Positions 55,653 through 64,000 of a DNA stretch of 64,000 nucleotides are shown here, one piece after another. Origin of the DNA: CAJXII01 sp965242915. Its GTDB lineage: Bacteria; Campylobacterota; Campylobacteria; Campylobacterales; Arcobacteraceae. Position 1 is the stretch's first letter. Each line of letters opens with the position of its first letter. Below the pieces are notes generated by a model, which was not told the DNA's origin, did no database searches, and worked only from the letters and a program-made list of their open reading frames with translations. The position numbers and the translations under genes are program-made. The DNA lies in the NCBI GenBank assembly GCA_965242915.1, contig CBDETN010000028.1, positions 62,001-126,000 of the forward strand. The letters are read 5' to 3'.

Positions 55653-55700
55653 ATTGACTTTAATATATAATACCAAAATTTTTAAATTAGGATTAAATTT

Positions 55701-55922
55701 ATGAAAAAAGAACTATTAGTTTATATTGGTATATTTTTATTTTTAGCAATAGGAATGCACTTCAAACAGTGGATAGACCATCCAATAGACCATTTAATTA
55801 ATTTACCACATGGTGGTGCATTTGGAGTACCGGGAACACTTCATCCATTTGTATTTAGTTTAATTGTTTATTTAGTAGTATGGTTACCAAGATCAATATT
55901 TAAAAAGAAGTCTAAAGATTAA
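55701..55922 (+). CDS. Small membrane protein of unknown function
   Basis: This 73-residue protein has two hydrophobic segments (LLVYIGIFLFLAIGMHF and PFVFSLIVYLVVWLPRSIF) joined by a His/Asp-rich loop (QWIDHPIDHLINLPHGGAFG), ending KKKSKD. I do not recognise a named family, though such short proteins are common in Campylobacterota. It converges on lspA, overlapping its end by 4 bases. Confidence 0.6.
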   Translation: MKKELLVYIGIFLFLAIGMHFKQWIDHPIDHLINLPHGGAFGVPGTLHPFVFSLIVYLVVWLPRSIFKKKSKD

Positions 55923-56377
55923 TCTTTAGACTTCTCATCTCTTGAAACTTGATAATTTAAAATCACTATCCAAATTACAGCAATATCTATTAATACATCA
56001 GCTAAATTAAATATAGCAAAATCAAATCCACAATGCCAATAAACATAATCAACTACACCGCCATGGATAAATCTATCATAAATATTACTAACACCTCCTG
56101 CAAAAAGTAAGGCAACCGGCAAATAATAAATTTTAAAAATATCTTTATTGAAAGCTAAGTATATAAGTCCGCTTATCATTAGAACTATTTGAATATATTT
56201 TAAATACTCCTGCAAAAATTCAAACATAGAAAATGCCACACCATAATTATATGCAAGAACTAAAGAAATACAATCCCAGTGTTTAACCCAGCCTTCTACA
56301 AAAATGAATTTTATATATTGATCAACAATAAAAAGTACAATAAAAAGTGAACCAAATATAAAGAGTTTTCTTAGCAT
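55919..56377 (-). CDS. lspA: Lipoprotein signal peptidase (signal peptidase II)
   Basis: This 152-residue protein has four membrane helices. The catalytic aspartates are in AGGVSNIYDRFIHGGVVDY and in FAIFNLADVLIDIAV, and the N-terminal FIVDQYIKFIFVEGW and YNYGVAFSMF are conserved. It cleaves prolipoproteins, for example the cassette lipoproteins here. It overlaps glmM by 7 bases. Confidence 0.93.
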   Translation of the reverse strand: MLRKLFIFGSLFIVLFIVDQYIKFIFVEGWVKHWDCISLVLAYNYGVAFSMFEFLQEYLKYIQIVLMISGLIYLAFNKDIFKIYYLPVALLFAGGVSNIYDRFIHGGVVDYVYWHCGFDFAIFNLADVLIDIAVIWIVILNYQVSRDEKSKD

Positions 56378-57708
56378 AAATTCTTTTTAATAAAATCTAC
56401 TAATTTTGACATGCTGTCTTCTACTAGTTTCTGCTCTTTTCCCTCAAGTAAAAGTCTGATTTTATTTTCAGTTCCGGAGTATCTTATTAAATCTCGAAGC
56501 CCTAGTTCTCTAAATTCTTGAAGCAACTCTTCTAATCCTTTAATTTGTTCTAAGGGAACTTTGTCTTCAACAATTAAATTTTTAAGAATTTGAGGGTAAA
56601 GTTCAAAAGGATTTAGTATTTCACTGGCTTTCTTTCTACTGCTAATAATCATTGCAATAACCTGAAGTGCTGAAGCTAATCCATCACCAGTTTTAGCAAC
56701 ATCACTAAAGATAATATGTCCGCTTTGTTCTCCGCCAAAATTGATATTTTGTTCTCTCATAATTTCAAGAACATATTTATCACCGACATTTGCTCTGTAA
56801 AGTTTAATTCCATTTTTTTCTAAATAATCTTCTAAAGCTTTATTACTCATAACAGTTGCTACACAACCACCACCTTTGAGTAATTTTTTTGATTTTAAAT
56901 ATGTTGCTATTGCACCTATTAATTTATCCCCGTCAATAACTTCACCATTTTCATCAACCACTACAAGTCTATCAGCATCACCGTCTAAAGCAATCCCAAT
57001 ATCAGCACGATGATTAATTACTAATTTACCTAATGCTTTTGGATATAAAGCACCACACTCATCATTAATATTAAATCCATCAGGTTTATCATTTACAGTA
57101 ATTACATCAGCACCTAATTCTTCTAAAATTGTAGGACCTACTTTATATGCCGCACCATTGGCACAATCTAAAACAATTCGCATATTATTTAATGTTAAAT
57201 CTTTTGGAAACGAGCTTTTAATAGATACAATATATCTTCCAATTACATCATTAATTCTTTTTGCCTTTCCTATATTCTTATCAGTACATTGAAATTTTTG
57301 TAATAATTTATCATCATAAAATATATCTTCAATCTCTTTTTCGATATTTGTACTAAATTTATTTCCATGAGCATCAAAAAATTTAACACCATTATCTTCA
57401 AAAGAGTTATGTGAAGCACTTAGCATTATCCCTGCGTCACATCTCATAGATTCAGTTAAATATGCAATAGCAGGTGTTGGCATAGGACCTATTTGTATCA
57501 CATCAAATCCAACAGATGTAAATCCGCTTACAAGAGCATTTTCTATCATATAACCACTTCTTCTAGTATCTTTACCCAATAATATTCTTTTTGTTTTTGA
57601 ATGTTTTTTAAAATAAATTCCAGCAGCTTGTGCTAACTTTAATGCAGTCATTGCATCAAGAAAAATCCCTGCTTTCCCTCTTACTCCATCTGTCCCAAAT
57701 AGCTTCAT
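56371..57708 (-). CDS. glmM: Phosphoglucosamine mutase
   Basis: The protein has 445 residues. The phosphoserine loop is GIMLSASHNSFEDNGVKF, the metal loop IALDGDADRLVVVDENGEV, the sugar-binding loop GGEQSGHIIF, and the phosphate-binding end RYSGTENKIRLLLEG. It converts glucosamine-6-phosphate to the 1-phosphate for peptidoglycan and LPS synthesis. It is followed by lspA, the usual pairing in this phylum. Confidence 0.95.
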   Translation of the reverse strand: MKLFGTDGVRGKAGIFLDAMTALKLAQAAGIYFKKHSKTKRILLGKDTRRSGYMIENALVSGFTSVGFDVIQIGPMPTPAIAYLTESMRCDAGIMLSASHNSFEDNGVKFFDAHGNKFSTNIEKEIEDIFYDDKLLQKFQCTDKNIGKAKRINDVIGRYIVSIKSSFPKDLTLNNMRIVLDCANGAAYKVGPTILEELGADVITVNDKPDGFNINDECGALYPKALGKLVINHRADIGIALDGDADRLVVVDENGEVIDGDKLIGAIATYLKSKKLLKGGGCVATVMSNKALEDYLEKNGIKLYRANVGDKYVLEIMREQNINFGGEQSGHIIFSDVAKTGDGLASALQVIAMIISSRKKASEILNPFELYPQILKNLIVEDKVPLEQIKGLEELLQEFRELGLRDLIRYSGTENKIRLLLEGKEQKLVEDSMSKLVDFIKKNLC

Positions 57709-57853
57709 TTAAACTTCTTTCATTTAGTTTTTAATATATAATTCGATTTTATCTAATATATACTTAAAAATTATATACTTGCTCAAAGCTAATATTAAGA
57801 TAAATTTAAGTATTATTGCAGACTTAAATTTTATGAACAAGGATTAAACAGCT

Positions 57854-58114
57854 ATGGCAAATCATAAACAAGCTGCAAAAAGAGCAAGACAAACAATCGT
57901 TAGAACAGAAAGAAACAGATTCTATAAAACTAGAATTAAAAATATCGTTAAAGCAGTATTAGTTGCAGTAGAAGCATCTGATAAAGAAGCAGCAGCAGCA
58001 ACAATGAAAACAGCAAACAAATATTTACACCATTGTGTAAGTAAAAAAATTCTTAAAAAAGAAAATGCTGCTAGAAAAGTTAGTAGATTACAAATTAAAG
58101 TAAACGCAATATAA
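57854..58114 (+). CDS. rpsT: Ribosomal protein S20
   Basis: This 86-residue basic helical protein begins MANHKQAAKRARQTIVRTER and contains KRARQ and ENAARKVSRL. Length is normal. AAGGATTAAAC precedes it. Confidence 0.95.
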   Translation: MANHKQAAKRARQTIVRTERNRFYKTRIKNIVKAVLVAVEASDKEAAAATMKTANKYLHHCVSKKILKKENAARKVSRLQIKVNAI

Positions 58115-58122
58115 TTTTTTTT

Positions 58123-58150
58123 GACCACTTTATTAAAGGTGGTCACTTTT
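58123..58150 (+). terminator. Hairpin between rpsT and prfA
   Basis: GACCACTTT and AAAGGTGGTC pair with one bulge, followed by ACTTTT. It may attenuate read-through into prfA. Confidence 0.6.
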
Positions 58151-58181
58151 CATTCACCAAATTAACTAATTAGGTACTTCA

Positions 58182-59249
58182 ATGTTACAAGACAAACTAC
58201 AAAAATTTATTGATAGATTTAATGAAATAAATGATTTATTAATACTTCCAGACACTTTAAAAGATATTAAAAAAATGACTGTGCTCTCAAGAGAACAATC
58301 AGGTATTAAAAAAGTTGTTGAAGCTGCACGTGAATATAATCAAATTATAGAAGATATTGAAGAAAATAAAATGCTTCTAGGTGATGAAGAATTAGCAGAA
58401 TTAGCAAAAGAAGAATTAAAAGAGTTAGAAAAAAGAAAGCCTGAATTAGAAGAAGAGATTAAGATTCTTTTACTTCCAACTGACCCAAATGATAATAAAA
58501 ATATCTATATAGAACTTCGAGCAGGAGCTGGAGGAGACGAAGCTGGTTTATTTGTAGCGGATCTATTTAGGACATATATAAAATATGCTGAAAATCAAGG
58601 TTGGAAAACTGAAATTATGAACTCAAGTGAATCTGAAGCCGGTGGATATAAAGAGATGATATTTCTTGTAAAAGGTGAATCTGTTTATAGTAAGATGAAA
58701 TTTGAATCTGGAGTTCACAGAGTACAAAGAGTTCCTGCAACAGAAACACAAGGTAGAGTTCATACATCTGCCATTACTGTTGCTATTATTCCTGAAGTTG
58801 ATGATATAGAGATAGAAATAAAACCAGAAGATTTAAAGATAGACACAATGAGAGCATCAGGATGTGGTGGTCAATCTGTAAATACGACTGACAGTGCTAT
58901 TAGAATTACACATATACCTACTGGGCTTGTCGTAACAAATCAAGACCAAAAATCTCAACATAAAAATAGAGATAAAGCTATGAAAGTTTTAAAAGCCAGA
59001 CTTTATGATATGCAAGAACAAGAGAGAATGGAAAAAGAGGGAGCTGATAGAAAAGCCCAAGTTGGAAGCGGTGACAGAAGTGCTAGAATTAGAACTTATA
59101 ATTACCCGCAAGGACGAATCTCTGACCATAGAATCAACTTAACATTATACCGGCTTGATGCTATTATGAACGATGGTCTTTTAGATGAAATCATTGATCC
59201 TTTAATCGCTGACCATCAAGCTAAACTTATGGAGATGGCAGGAGTATAA
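58182..59249 (+). CDS. prfA: Peptide chain release factor 1
   Basis: The protein has 355 residues. The GGQ catalytic motif is in RASGCGGQSVNTTDSAIR, and the codon-recognition motif region is around HTSAITVAIIPEVDD, with EIEIKPEDLKIDTMRASG next to it. IYIELRAGAGGDEAGLFVAD starts domain 2. It releases proteins at UAA and UAG. It lies downstream of rpsT, a common order in Campylobacterota. Confidence 0.95.
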   Translation: MLQDKLQKFIDRFNEINDLLILPDTLKDIKKMTVLSREQSGIKKVVEAAREYNQIIEDIEENKMLLGDEELAELAKEELKELEKRKPELEEEIKILLLPTDPNDNKNIYIELRAGAGGDEAGLFVADLFRTYIKYAENQGWKTEIMNSSESEAGGYKEMIFLVKGESVYSKMKFESGVHRVQRVPATETQGRVHTSAITVAIIPEVDDIEIEIKPEDLKIDTMRASGCGGQSVNTTDSAIRITHIPTGLVVTNQDQKSQHKNRDKAMKVLKARLYDMQEQERMEKEGADRKAQVGSGDRSARIRTYNYPQGRISDHRINLTLYRLDAIMNDGLLDEIIDPLIADHQAKLMEMAGV

Positions 59250-59349
59250 AACCATATTCTGATCTGATGTTACGATAATCTAAATTTACAAATTTACCAG
59301 AAATAGAGAGTGTAAAATAAACTGTGTAAACCCACCAGTTTCTTTTTAA

Positions 59350-60595
59350 TCACTTCTCATATTTTGCCATAATCTCCTTAAAAAATATACTAAGTTGAGG
59401 ATAAATCTCAAACCAATTTCTAATACTAGAAGCATTCCATTTATTTTGTTGTTCAGCACAAGCCAGATACATCACTTTAAAAGCTGAATCTTCTGTTGGA
59501 AATGAACCCTTAGATTTAGTTTTTCTTTTTATAGCAGCATTTAAAGATTCAATAGGATTTGTTGTATAAATTAATTTTCTCACAGAATCTGGATATTTAA
59601 AAAATGTAGACAATTCAGACCAGTGATTTGTCCAAGAAACAGTAATGTTAGGATATTTTTTACCCCAGATATCATTAAACTCTGTAAGTGCTAATTGTCC
59701 ATCTTCTTCAGTGTAAGCTGTATAAACTGATTTTAAATCTTTAGCAACTGCTTTTCTATCTTTCCAAGATACAAACTTTAATGAACTTCTTATTTGATGT
59801 ACTATACACCTTTATATCTCTGCCTTAGGATAAACTGCACTAATTGCTTCACTAAAGCCATTAAGACCATCTATTGCAAAGATAAGTACATCTTGTACTC
59901 CTCTTTTTTGAATATCATTTAAAACTGTAAGCCAATATTTACTAGTTTCATTTTCACCTATCCAAATACCTATAATCTCTTTTTTACCTTCTAGTGTAAC
60001 TCCTAGCATTATATATGCAGCTATATTTTTAACTACTCTATCAACTCTAATTTTAAGTACTGTTGCATCCATAAAGATTATTGGATATATCTTTTCTAAG
60101 GGTCTTATTTGCCACTCTTTAGCTTTTTCGATAACTTTTTCTGTAATGTTAGATATGGTTTGAGTTGATAATTCATAACCATATAAATCATCAAGATGAA
60201 GTTGTATATCTCTTACACTCATACCTTTGGTATAGAGTGATATTATCATATCTTCACTACCATTTAGTAGTATTTCTCTTTTTTTAACAAGTTGTGGTTC
60301 AAAGCTTGATTCTCATGGAGCGTAGCGGAATCCACACTTGCAAATCTCTTGGAATCGCAACATCTATATTTCCATATTTTGATTTTATAGTTTTATCGTT
60401 GTAACCGTTACGATAGTTCTGATTGTCTGATTCTTGATGTTTATCATAACCTAAGTGTGAGGTTAGCTCTTCTTGTGATGCAGTTTGTATTACCTCTTTG
60501 AGTATATTTTTAAACTCTTTTGTAATATCATCTAATCCTGTAAATGTTCCATTAGCTATTTGTCTTTTTAATTCTTCTGTATTTAATAAATTCAT
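59350..60595 (-). pseudogene. IS256/mutator-family transposase, broken
   Basis: Pieces in order: MNLLNTEELKRQIANGTFTG and DKTIKSKYGNIDVAIPRDLQ, then an insert at 60313-60342 that replaces the join. Then come SVRDIQLHLDDLYGYELSTQ and YPIIFMDATVLKIRV (Asp), and FAIDGLNGFSEAISAVYP (Asp). A nonsense TAA after AEI (near 59813) and WSELSTFFKYPDSVRKLIYT with NPIESLNAAIKRKTKSKGSF (Glu) follow. One insert and one stop codon inactivate it. Confidence 0.85.
60313..60342 (-). repeat. About 30-bp insert, second miniature family
   Basis: catggagcgtagcggaatcc plus about 10 bases is extra relative to normal IS256 transposases, where the residues after IPRDLQ lead directly into FEPQ. It resembles the insert at 35253-35281. 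Confidence 0.55.
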
Positions 60596-60679
60596 TATGT
60601 AAATCCTTAATATTTTTCATATTTGATATTTTATCAAATAATCATATTTTTGGATTTACACAGTTAGATTTACAGTCCC

Positions 60680-60736
60680 GTGAAAAAGAGAATAAGGATT
60701 TAGAAAAAGTTGTCTTGTCTTCTTGGGGTATTATAA
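60680..60736 (-). mobile_element. Remnant of the IS3-type element end
   Basis: It is the same as the last ~57 bases of the elements at 18146 and 28425 (gttgtcttgtcttcttgggg then TATTAT). Only this end remains, and it truncates the phoH gene. Confidence 0.82.
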
Positions 60737-61980
60737 ATTATCAATTTGTTTGTTGCTTCCTAAGATAATCACTTTACAGCTATTGTCTATTCTGCTCATT
60801 ACCATTTGCATAGTTTTATTACTCATATTTTGAGCTTCATCAATAATAATAAATGAGTTAGATAAAGTACGACCTCTCATCTCCCCTACCCACATGGTTT
60901 CGATCCCATAATTTTCTATCATAGTTTCTATTCTTAATGCAACTTCTTTTTCGTCTAATTCTTTGTACTGTAGTTTGTCTTTATTTGCATGTTTCTTTTT
61001 GTGTTCACTTCTAACCATATGATTTAAACTATCCATTAAAGGATGATTATAAATTAGAAATTTTTCTTCTAACCCAGGCAGATAGCCTACATCTTCACCT
61101 TTGTCTAAGGATTCAATTGAGTTTCTGATATATATAATTTTTTGGTATTGTTTTTTTCTTACAAGTTTAATCGCACCACTTAAACCTAATAATGTTTTAC
61201 TACTTCCAGCTTTTGCATCAACAACTAAAATATTAAAATATGGTTCATTTATAGCATTTGAGAAAAATAATTGTTCTTTATTTAGTGGTGTTATAATTTG
61301 ATTCCGAATCTCTGCTTCATCTAATATTTGTATCTTTTGATGCTCTATTGTTGCTAATACAACTTGATCTGAGTTCTTTACATTAAAACAATACGAAAAA
61401 TTATGATACTTGTAGTTTGTATCATAGTTTGTAATATTTTGATTGTTCAGATTTTCAAGGTCATCAAAGTCTATTTGAATATTTTTAACAAATTCATAGT
61501 CAAACTCTTCTTTGCTGCCTTGAAGAGAGTTTGCTTTTAAGCCTACAGATATAGCACGAATTCTTGCCATAATATCTAAAGATAAAAATTCAACTTCTTT
61601 ACTGTAGTGTTGTGAACTAAATGAAGCTAACTCTATAATCTTTCTATCGTTAAATATATTAAGTGCTGTATTATCAGATTTTACATCATACTGTTCTTTT
61701 GAAATCACATCAATTATTGTTTTATCTATATTCATTGATATAATTTTATGATTATTTATTGTTTTAGTTGATGTTACTGTTGTATTTTCCAGAATTCTTG
61801 CAAATTCTCTTGCTTGGAAATTTATCTCATCAAAACCGCTTTTTTTGCTATCTATTTCATCTAAGACGGTTTCTGGAATGATGACCTAGATTTGTGCCAT
61901 TTTGCGACAGTTTAAATAGGTTTGTAGCATCTTCAAGTATAATATTGGTATCCTAATACAAAATATTTAGAAAAACTCAT
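60733..61980 (-). pseudogene. PhoH-like ATPase with PIN domain, broken
   Basis: The original gene starts at ATG 61980, overlapping the hemJ stop (TAATG). It reads MSFSKYFVL, then DTNIILEDATNLFKLSQNGT after one extra G, then VIIPETVLDEIDSKKSGFD after another extra G; this is a PIN domain with acidic DTN and ETVLDEID. The PhoH ATPase part is intact in one frame from about 61900: VVDAKAGSSKTLLGLSGA (P-loop) and SFIIIDEAQNMSNKTMQM (Walker B). The C-terminus after LGSNKQIDNL is lost to the IS remnant. Two frameshifts plus truncation mean it is probably dead. Confidence 0.75.
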
Positions 61981-62543
61981 TAAGCATCTTTTCGAGGAAA
62001 GTTTGCTCCACAATCGCTATTCGCTACTTTTGGTGTTTGTTTTAAAACTCTATAAATTACAAAAGCTCCTATGCCTAATGTTATAAAAGTAAAAGCAAAA
62101 GAAAATGTTTTTGTGATTACATATCCTACAATTAATAGTGACAATACAGTTGGCACTTCATTATAAGCTCTAAAAAAGTTTCCACTTTTTGTATAATTTT
62201 CATTTTCTAATTGTTTTCTATAATGTTCCAGAGAAAATGAATATGCCATCAATACAATAACTACTAAAATTTTAGCATACATCCATATATCACCCTGTAG
62301 TAGATCAGATCTAAGGTATAACATCCAAACGCCACTAAATACTGTCGCCCACATAGCAGGAAGTCCTATATATTTGTACATTTTATATTCTTGAATTTTT
62401 ATAATTTCTACAAAGTCCGGTTTATCTTTATGTTCTGTATGATATACATATAATCTTGGTTGATAAAAAAGCATTGCCATCCATGACATTACTGCCATAA
62501 TATGAAATGTAACAATCCATAAGTAATAATCCATAATATCCAT
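61980..62543 (-). CDS. hemJ: Protoporphyrinogen IX oxidase HemJ, with element-derived C-terminus
   Basis: This 187-residue protein has four membrane helices. HemJ features are FHIMAVMSWMAMLFYQPRLY (conserved His near residue 14), YVYHTEH, a Lys/Arg-rich MAYSFSLEHYRKQLENENYT loop and FFRAYNEVPTVLSLLIVGYV. It oxidises protoporphyrinogen IX for haem synthesis. Normal family members end near VIYRVLKQ, about 150-170 residues. Here the frame continues into TPKVANSDCGANFPRKDA, encoded by a relative of the 41-bp miniature element. The core is intact, so function is probably kept. Confidence 0.85.
   Translation of the reverse strand: MDIMDYYLWIVTFHIMAVMSWMAMLFYQPRLYVYHTEHKDKPDFVEIIKIQEYKMYKYIGLPAMWATVFSGVWMLYLRSDLLQGDIWMYAKILVVIVLMAYSFSLEHYRKQLENENYTKSGNFFRAYNEVPTVLSLLIVGYVITKTFSFAFTFITLGIGAFVIYRVLKQTPKVANSDCGANFPRKDA
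61994..62030 (-). repeat. 41-bp-type miniature element in hemJ (diverged)
   Basis: Read along the gene it is AAAGTAGCGAATAGCGATTG then TGGAGCAAACTTTCC, matching the IS-borne insert at most positions. It encodes the last residues of HemJ in the same frame (KVANS) as in the transposases. Confidence 0.7.
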
Positions 62544-62570
62544 TTAATTTGTCCTCATTCTTTCGGAGTT

Positions 62571-63749
62571 TCACTTCCTTATTTTTTTAATCCACTCATC
62601 AAGTGTTTTTTCAAATGCTATACCATTTGATTGATAAAGCTGTAAATCTTCCTCTAGGTATTGTTGTTCGCACCAACCACCAAAGTCATGTGGATATTTA
62701 TATCCTACAGCATTATCTTTTATATTTGCCGGTATCTGAAGTATTTTACCATCTTTTATTTGTGATAATGTTTTATTTATGGCATTATAACTACTATTTG
62801 ATTTTGGACAAGATGCCAGATATACAATACATTGTCCTAAAATAATTCTGCCTTCAGGAAATCCGATTTTATTACAAGCCGTCATTGTACTTACTGCTAA
62901 ATTTAAGGCATTTGGATTTGCATTTCCTATATCTTCACTGGCAAATATTACAAGTCTTCTTGTTATAAAATCAATACTTTCTCCACCTTCTATTAATCGT
63001 CCTAAATAATAAAGACTAGCATCTATATCACTGCCGCGAAGTGATTTAATCATTGCACTTGTAATATCATAATGACTATCTTTTGAACTAACGCCATCAC
63101 CCATACTGTTATTTCGTAATTGTTTTAAAGTATCTAATGATATCTCTTTGTGTATTTTACTGGCATATTCTAGCAGGTTTAAAAGTGCCCTGCCGTCACC
63201 GCTGGAACTGTTTATAAGATATTCAAAAGATTCTGTTTCAAGTGTAATATCAAGCGTATTTATAGCCTTATTTAAAAGTTTTTGCAAGTCTGTTTTTGTA
63301 AGTGATTTAAATTCATATAAAAAACTTCTAGAACGAATTCCTGCAGTTAAAGTAAAAAATGGATTTTCTGTACTGGCTCCTATTATAATAGCAGTATAAT
63401 TTTCCATTACAGGCAGTAAAACTTCTTGTTGAGTTTTTGATAATCTATGAACCTCATCTATAAAAATTAGAGGCTTCATCAATGCACCATCATATCTTTT
63501 AAATACAACTCTTAACTCTTCAATTTTGATACTTGTAGCGTTAAAGTAGTAAAAATCCAGTCCACTTTGCTTTGCAATTATTTTTGCCAAAGTTGTTTTT
63601 CCGGTACCTGGTTTTCCATAAAAGAATAGATGTGGAATCTCTTTTTTCTTGATAAGTTTATAAAGTGCCTTATCCTTGCCTACTATGTGCGTTTGACCTA
63701 CAAACTCTTCTAAAGTTGCAGGTCTAAGTGTATTTGCTAGATTATGCAT
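62571..63749 (-). CDS. rarA: Replication-associated recombination protein A (clamp-loader-like AAA+)
   Basis: The protein has 392 residues. Walker A is FYGKPGTGKTTLAKII, Walker B PLIFIDEVHRLSKTQQ, sensor I IIIGASTENPFF, and the arginine finger region follows at GIRSRSFLYEF. The C-terminal MgsA domain contains ALLNLLEYASKI, DSHYDITSAMIKSLRGSDID and FASEDIGNANPNALNLAV. It acts at stalled forks with single-strand-binding protein. Length is slightly short but normal for the phylum. It lies 7 bases downstream of the pseudouridine synthase gene. Confidence 0.93.
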   Translation of the reverse strand: MHNLANTLRPATLEEFVGQTHIVGKDKALYKLIKKKEIPHLFFYGKPGTGKTTLAKIIAKQSGLDFYYFNATSIKIEELRVVFKRYDGALMKPLIFIDEVHRLSKTQQEVLLPVMENYTAIIIGASTENPFFTLTAGIRSRSFLYEFKSLTKTDLQKLLNKAINTLDITLETESFEYLINSSSGDGRALLNLLEYASKIHKEISLDTLKQLRNNSMGDGVSSKDSHYDITSAMIKSLRGSDIDASLYYLGRLIEGGESIDFITRRLVIFASEDIGNANPNALNLAVSTMTACNKIGFPEGRIILGQCIVYLASCPKSNSSYNAINKTLSQIKDGKILQIPANIKDNAVGYKYPHDFGGWCEQQYLEEDLQLYQSNGIAFEKTLDEWIKKIRK

Positions 63750-63756
63750 ACTCTAG

Positions 63757-64000
63757 TTAGTATTCGTAGTCGTCTTTTATTTCTTTTTTGGACAAAGCTT
63801 TCATATAGTTTCTTAAGTCCTGATATTCTCTACGCTCAAGATATCTGGTCTTCCCTGATGGTAAGTTATTCAGCTCAATACCACCAAAGTTTACCCTTTT
63901 CAGATCTACAATAGGTGAACCAAAGTGCGCAAAGAATCTTCTTAGTTCTCTATTTTTACCTTCACTGATTGCAACTTTCATAGTAGAAAATTTAGCTCCG
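63757..64000 (-). CDS. 23S/16S rRNA pseudouridine synthase, C-terminal part (cut by window edge)
   Basis: The frame is open beyond 64000. The visible part reads GAKFSTMKVAISEGKNRELR then RFFAHFGSPIVDLKRVNFGG, the conserved C-terminal core of RsuA/RluB-type enzymes (EGKNRELRRFF), ending DYEY. The catalytic Asp lies outside the window. The RluB/RsuA group is likely; the exact rRNA site is unknown. Confidence 0.85.
   Translation of the reverse strand, partial: GAKFSTMKVAISEGKNRELRRFFAHFGSPIVDLKRVNFGGIELNNLPSGKTRYLERREYQDLRNYMKALSKKEIKDDYEY

Larger units (their letters stand above)
59308..60677 (-). mobile_element. IS256-family element, decayed
   Basis: The terminal repeats, about 27 bases, contain AACTGTGTAAA(C/T)CCA, running inward from 59308 and 60677. 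The transposase inside is broken. It is inserted just after prfA. Confidence 0.82.

Noticed and set aside
1..64000. tRNA, rRNA genes or replication origin
   Set aside because: No cloverleaf-like sequence, rRNA segment or DnaA-box cluster was recognised by eye; a tRNAscan run would settle it.

Overview
The window is a strongly A/T-rich stretch of a Campylobacterota chromosome, most likely from the Arcobacter group. This placement is inferred from the housekeeping genes on the right (four-subunit pyruvate:ferredoxin oxidoreductase, a sulfide:quinone oxidoreductase-like flavoprotein, HemJ) and from codon and base usage; no rRNA or tRNA gene is present to confirm it.

Positions 1 to about 36,813 are the distal part of a chromosomal integron. 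Single genes or small operons, all read left to right, are each followed by a ~120-135 bp attC site with a shared architecture: an RYYYAAC-like core on the left, a GTTRRRY-like core on the right, and long imperfect arms around a conserved centre. I can see about twelve sites, intact or split. By attC polarity the integrase and attI should lie to the left of position 1. Cassette cargo: an HNH nuclease end, a DUF3892 protein, a DUF2130 coiled-coil protein, a ClpP/COG3904-like lipoprotein (present twice), two proteins of unknown function, an XRE regulator with membrane tail, a LysE exporter, a type II restriction-modification operon, an RloA/RloB (AbiL-type) pair and an RDD membrane protein. Several are phage-defence genes.

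The array has been heavily invaded. IS1182-like elements (ends AGACTGTGAA) sit repeatedly at the same point of attC sites, just inside the left core and always in the same orientation. IS110-family elements sit exactly at the attC core sites. IS21, two kinds of IS3 and an IS30 fragment are nested among them, and at least 3.1 kb has been duplicated (about 4.33-7.49 kb equals 18.88-22.04 kb). Several transposase genes, and a hemJ gene outside the array, also carry a 41-bp imperfectly palindromic insert that looks like an independent miniature element.

From about 37 kb rightwards the sequence is ordinary chromosome: a secreted cysteine-protease-like/EF-hand gene, porCDAB, a HAD phosphatase, a peptide-binding protein, rplM-rpsI, a response regulator, a Pit phosphate transporter, an AEC transporter, a receiver-GGDEF-EAL protein split by an in-frame stop, asnB, leuC, mobA, an SQR-like gene, lspA, glmM, rpsT and prfA. 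A decayed IS256-type element and a broken phoH follow, then hemJ, rarA and the end of a pseudouridine synthase gene.
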